Positions 4,716-6,776 of a stretch of DNA of 6,776 nucleotides are shown piece after piece. The position numbers were made by a program, and so were the translations under genes. Numbering within the stretch: the stretch's first letter is position 1; each line of letters begins with the position of its first letter. Source of the DNA: Actinomycetes bacterium (GTDB taxonomy: Bacteria > Actinomycetota > Acidimicrobiia > Spongiisociales > UBA5794); the NCBI GenBank assembly GCA_024275815.1, contig JAJRYI010000394.1, forward strand, positions 1 to 6,776, read 5' to 3'. The notes beneath the pieces are model-generated. The model saw only the letters and a list, made by a program, of their open reading frames with translations. It was not told the origin of the DNA and searched no databases.

Positions 4716-5897
4716 ATGAAAGAAGCAGTCATCGTTTCGGCAGCGAGAACTCCGATCGGCAAGGCGTACCGTGGCGCCTTCAACAACCTCGAGGCGCCCA
4801 GCCTCGGGGCCGTCCCCATCAAGGCGGCCGTCGAGCGGGCAGGTGTCGATCCGGCCGAGGTCGACGACGTCATCATCGGTTGCGCCATGCCTCAGGGAAC
4901 ACAGTTCCCGAACCTCGGTAGGCTCGCCGGTCTTGCAGCAGACCTCCCCACGTCGGTGAGCGGAATGACGATCGACCGCCAGTGTTCATCCGGGATGATG
5001 GCGATCGCGACCGCGGCCAAGCAGATCATGTACGACGGGATGAGTGTCGTCGTAGCCGGTGGCATCGAATCGATCTCTCTGGCACAGAACGAGCACACGA
5101 ACATGTGGCGCATGATCGACCCTGCCCTCGTCGAGAAGCACCCCGCGGCGTACATGCCGATGCTCACGACCGCTGAGGTCGTTGCTGAACGGTTCGGAAT
5201 CTCGCGCGACGCCCAAGACGAGTATGCATACCAGTCGCAGATGCGCACGGCGGCGGCCCAGGCAGCAGGAGCCTTCGACGAAGAGATCGTTCCGGTCACC
5301 GCCAACAAGATGCTCGTCGACCGTCAGACCGGAGAGGCCACCTACGAGGAGGTGACCCTGACCCAGGACGAGGGGAACCGGCCATCGACGACGCTCGAAG
5401 GGCTCTCGAACCTCGCTCCGGTCACCGATGGTGGTGTGATCACTGCAGGCAACGCCAGCCAGTTGTCCGACGGAGCGGCTGCCACCGTCGTCATGGACGC
5501 GTCGCTGGCGGAGGAACGGGGTCTCGAACCGTTGGGCTACTACCGCGGGATCGCTGTTGCAGGTGTCGACCCGGACATCATGGGCATCGGACCGGTGTAC
5601 GCGGTCCCGAAGTTGTTGGCGAATGCAGGTCTCACGATGGACGACATCGATCTGTGGGAGCTCAACGAGGCGTTTGCCGTCCAGGTGCTCTACTGCCGTG
5701 ACGAACTCGGTATCCCGAACGACAAGCTCAACGTCGACGGGGGAGCGATCTCTATCGGTCACCCCTACGGCATGACGGGTGCACGCATGGTCATGCATGC
5801 ACTCCTCGAGGGAAAGCGTCGGGGTGCGCGCTACGTCGTTGCCACCATGTGTGTCGGTGGCGGAATGGGCGCTGCGGGGCTCTTCGAGGTCGCTTGA
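4716..5897 (+). CDS. Acyl-CoA C-acyltransferase (thiolase)
   Basis: The 393-residue protein is the usual length for a bacterial thiolase. It most likely cleaves 3-ketoacyl-CoA with CoA to acetyl-CoA (or propionyl-CoA) and a shortened acyl-CoA, in the cytosol. The catalytic set is complete: nucleophile C90 in DRQCSSG, N317 in NEAF, H349 in GHPYGMTGAR, and the acid/base C379 in CVGGGMG. The start MKEAVIVSAARTPIGK and the glycine-rich GNASQLSDGAA (245-255) are family signatures. Biosynthetic acetoacetyl-CoA thiolases share these motifs, so direction is inferred from context: the gene lies directly after a hydroxyacyl-CoA dehydrogenase (10-base gap, coupled ribosome-binding site) and overlaps the next oxidoreductase gene by one base. 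Degradation is therefore more likely than synthesis. Chain-length preference cannot be read from the sequence. Confidence 0.93.
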   Translation: MKEAVIVSAARTPIGKAYRGAFNNLEAPSLGAVPIKAAVERAGVDPAEVDDVIIGCAMPQGTQFPNLGRLAGLAADLPTSVSGMTIDRQCSSGMMAIATAAKQIMYDGMSVVVAGGIESISLAQNEHTNMWRMIDPALVEKHPAAYMPMLTTAEVVAERFGISRDAQDEYAYQSQMRTAAAQAAGAFDEEIVPVTANKMLVDRQTGEATYEEVTLTQDEGNRPSTTLEGLSNLAPVTDGGVITAGNASQLSDGAAATVVMDASLAEERGLEPLGYYRGIAVAGVDPDIMGIGPVYAVPKLLANAGLTMDDIDLWELNEAFAVQVLYCRDELGIPNDKLNVDGGAISIGHPYGMTGARMVMHALLEGKRRGARYVVATMCVGGGMGAAGLFEVA

Positions 5898-6776
5898 TGC
5901 GAGCGATCGTTTGCTCACAGCTCGGTTCACACACCGATCTCGAGGTGCGAGACGTTCCCGAACCCGCGCTCGAGCCCGGGTCGGTCCGCATCGGGATGAA
6001 AGCGGTCGGCCTCAACTTTCCGGATCTCCTCATGGTCCAGGGGTTGTACCAGTTCAAGGCAGAGCCACCGTTCGTCCCGGGTGCCGAGGGCGCGGGGGTC
6101 GTGCTCGAGATCGGAGCCGACGTGAGCAACTTCGCTGTGGGCGATCGCGTGATAGCGGTGGGTCTGACCGGAGCGTTCGCAGAGCAGTGGGTCGTGGACG
6201 CTGCATCGATCGTGTCTCTGCCAGACGGCATCGACTTCACCACGGGTGCAGCGCTGATGCTGGCGTACGGAACCTCCTACCACGCTCTCGTCCAAAGAGC
6301 GGCCCTGACGCCGGATGAGACGCTCCTCGTTCTCGGGGCAGCCGGCGGTGTTGGATCGGCTGCCGTGGACATCGCCAAGGCGATGGGGGCGAGGGTGATC
6401 GCTGCCGCGAGTACGGATGACAAGCTCGAGTTCTGCCGATCGATCGGAACCGACGCCACGGTCAACTACGCGACCGACGACTTCCGAGGGCACCTCAAAG
6501 ACATCACCGGGGGACGGGGCGTCGACGTGGTCTTCGACCCGGTCGGGGGAGAACTCTCAGAGCAGGCACTTCGCTCGATCGCGTGGGGAGGACGCTACCT
6601 CGTCATCGGATTCGCCTCGGGTGACATCCCGAAGGTCCCACTGAACCTCCCACTCTTGAAAGGGGCCTCGATCGTTGGTGTCTGGTGGGGGACGTTCACC
6701 CAGCGAGAACCCGACGTCCACAGAGCGAACACGGCAGCACTCTTCGTGATGGTGGAGGATGGTCGGTTGGCTCCCC
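5897..6776 (+). CDS. Zinc-free MDR, NADPH:quinone oxidoreductase family (C-terminus beyond right edge)
   Basis: The ATG shares its A with the thiolase stop (TGATG), and GAGG lies seven bases upstream. The frame stays open for 293 codons to the window end, so probably about 30 residues of a typical ~325-residue protein are missing. The product is a medium-chain dehydrogenase/reductase: a GroES-like N-terminal domain with GLNFPDLLMVQGLYQF (38-53) and PFVPGAEGAG (58-67), then a Rossmann domain with GAAGGVGSAA (147-156). The zinc-binding Cys and GHE of alcohol dehydrogenases are replaced (N40, PGAE), which marks the QOR-like, NADPH-using branch. Such enzymes reduce quinones or activated double bonds, including enoyl thioesters in some members. 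Coupling to a thiolase hints at a reductive step on an acyl-CoA or an electrophilic by-product; this is inferred. No frameshift or missing motif is seen in the visible part. Confidence 0.9.
   Translation, partial: MRAIVCSQLGSHTDLEVRDVPEPALEPGSVRIGMKAVGLNFPDLLMVQGLYQFKAEPPFVPGAEGAGVVLEIGADVSNFAVGDRVIAVGLTGAFAEQWVVDAASIVSLPDGIDFTTGAALMLAYGTSYHALVQRAALTPDETLLVLGAAGGVGSAAVDIAKAMGARVIAAASTDDKLEFCRSIGTDATVNYATDDFRGHLKDITGGRGVDVVFDPVGGELSEQALRSIAWGGRYLVIGFASGDIPKVPLNLPLLKGASIVGVWWGTFTQREPDVHRANTAALFVMVEDGRLAP

Noticed and set aside
5785..5803. ATGCATGCA-type palindrome within the thiolase gene
   Set aside because: It is in coding sequence (the segment around R-M-V-M-H-A) far from any start, with no partner element.
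4986..5930. 314-codon minus-strand open frame opposite the thiolase
   Set aside because: It is the shadow of a strongly coding, motif-complete thiolase; the translation is rich in Arg, His, Asp and Val, as expected of high-GC antisense frames.

Overview
The window comes from a fairly GC-rich bacterial chromosome. GAGGAG/GAGGAAG ribosome-binding sites, GTG as well as ATG starts, C/G-rich third codon positions and tightly packed lipid-type catabolic genes all fit an actinobacterium. An environmental, Acidimicrobiia-like lineage is my best guess, by inference only: there is no rRNA or other marker gene. I see no tRNA, CRISPR array, insertion sequence or prophage.

Layout. (1) At the left edge the first ~25 codons of a minus-strand response-regulator receiver domain run off the window. 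(2) A short divergent gap with two abutting perfect palindromes leads to a plus-strand 1-pyrroline-5-carboxylate dehydrogenase (194-1747), the second step of proline breakdown. (3) A 207-bp convergent gap holds a palindrome behind each flanking stop codon, a nine-unit tandem array of a 7-bp degenerate repeat, and an inverted partial copy of that repeat. (4) A minus-strand gene (1955-2887) encodes a predicted secreted lipoprotein with a staphylococcal-nuclease-like domain followed by a lamin-tail domain. (5) An 85-bp divergent gap contains a perfect 8-bp inverted repeat with a 4-nt spacer and candidate promoters on both strands. (6) Four plus-strand genes follow: a classical SDR (2973-3737), an MFE-2-like (3R)-hydroxyacyl-CoA dehydrogenase (3791-4705), a thiolase (4716-5897) and a zinc-free quinone-oxidoreductase-type MDR that runs off the right edge (5897-6776).

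How the genes work together. The last three genes form a tight unit: a 10-nt gap with the ribosome-binding site over the preceding stop, then a 1-nt TGATG overlap. The middle dehydrogenase and the thiolase catalyse consecutive steps, oxidation of 3-hydroxyacyl-CoA to 3-ketoacyl-CoA and its thiolytic cleavage, so this is most likely a beta-oxidation-type acyl-CoA module. The two oxidoreductases on either side probably act on the same unknown substrate class. The proline gene, the nuclease lipoprotein and the regulator show no obvious functional link to it.

No gene here looks like a new biological system. The most unusual items are the noncoding heptad array, the operator-like palindromes in the two divergent gaps, and the surface nuclease/lamin-tail lipoprotein.
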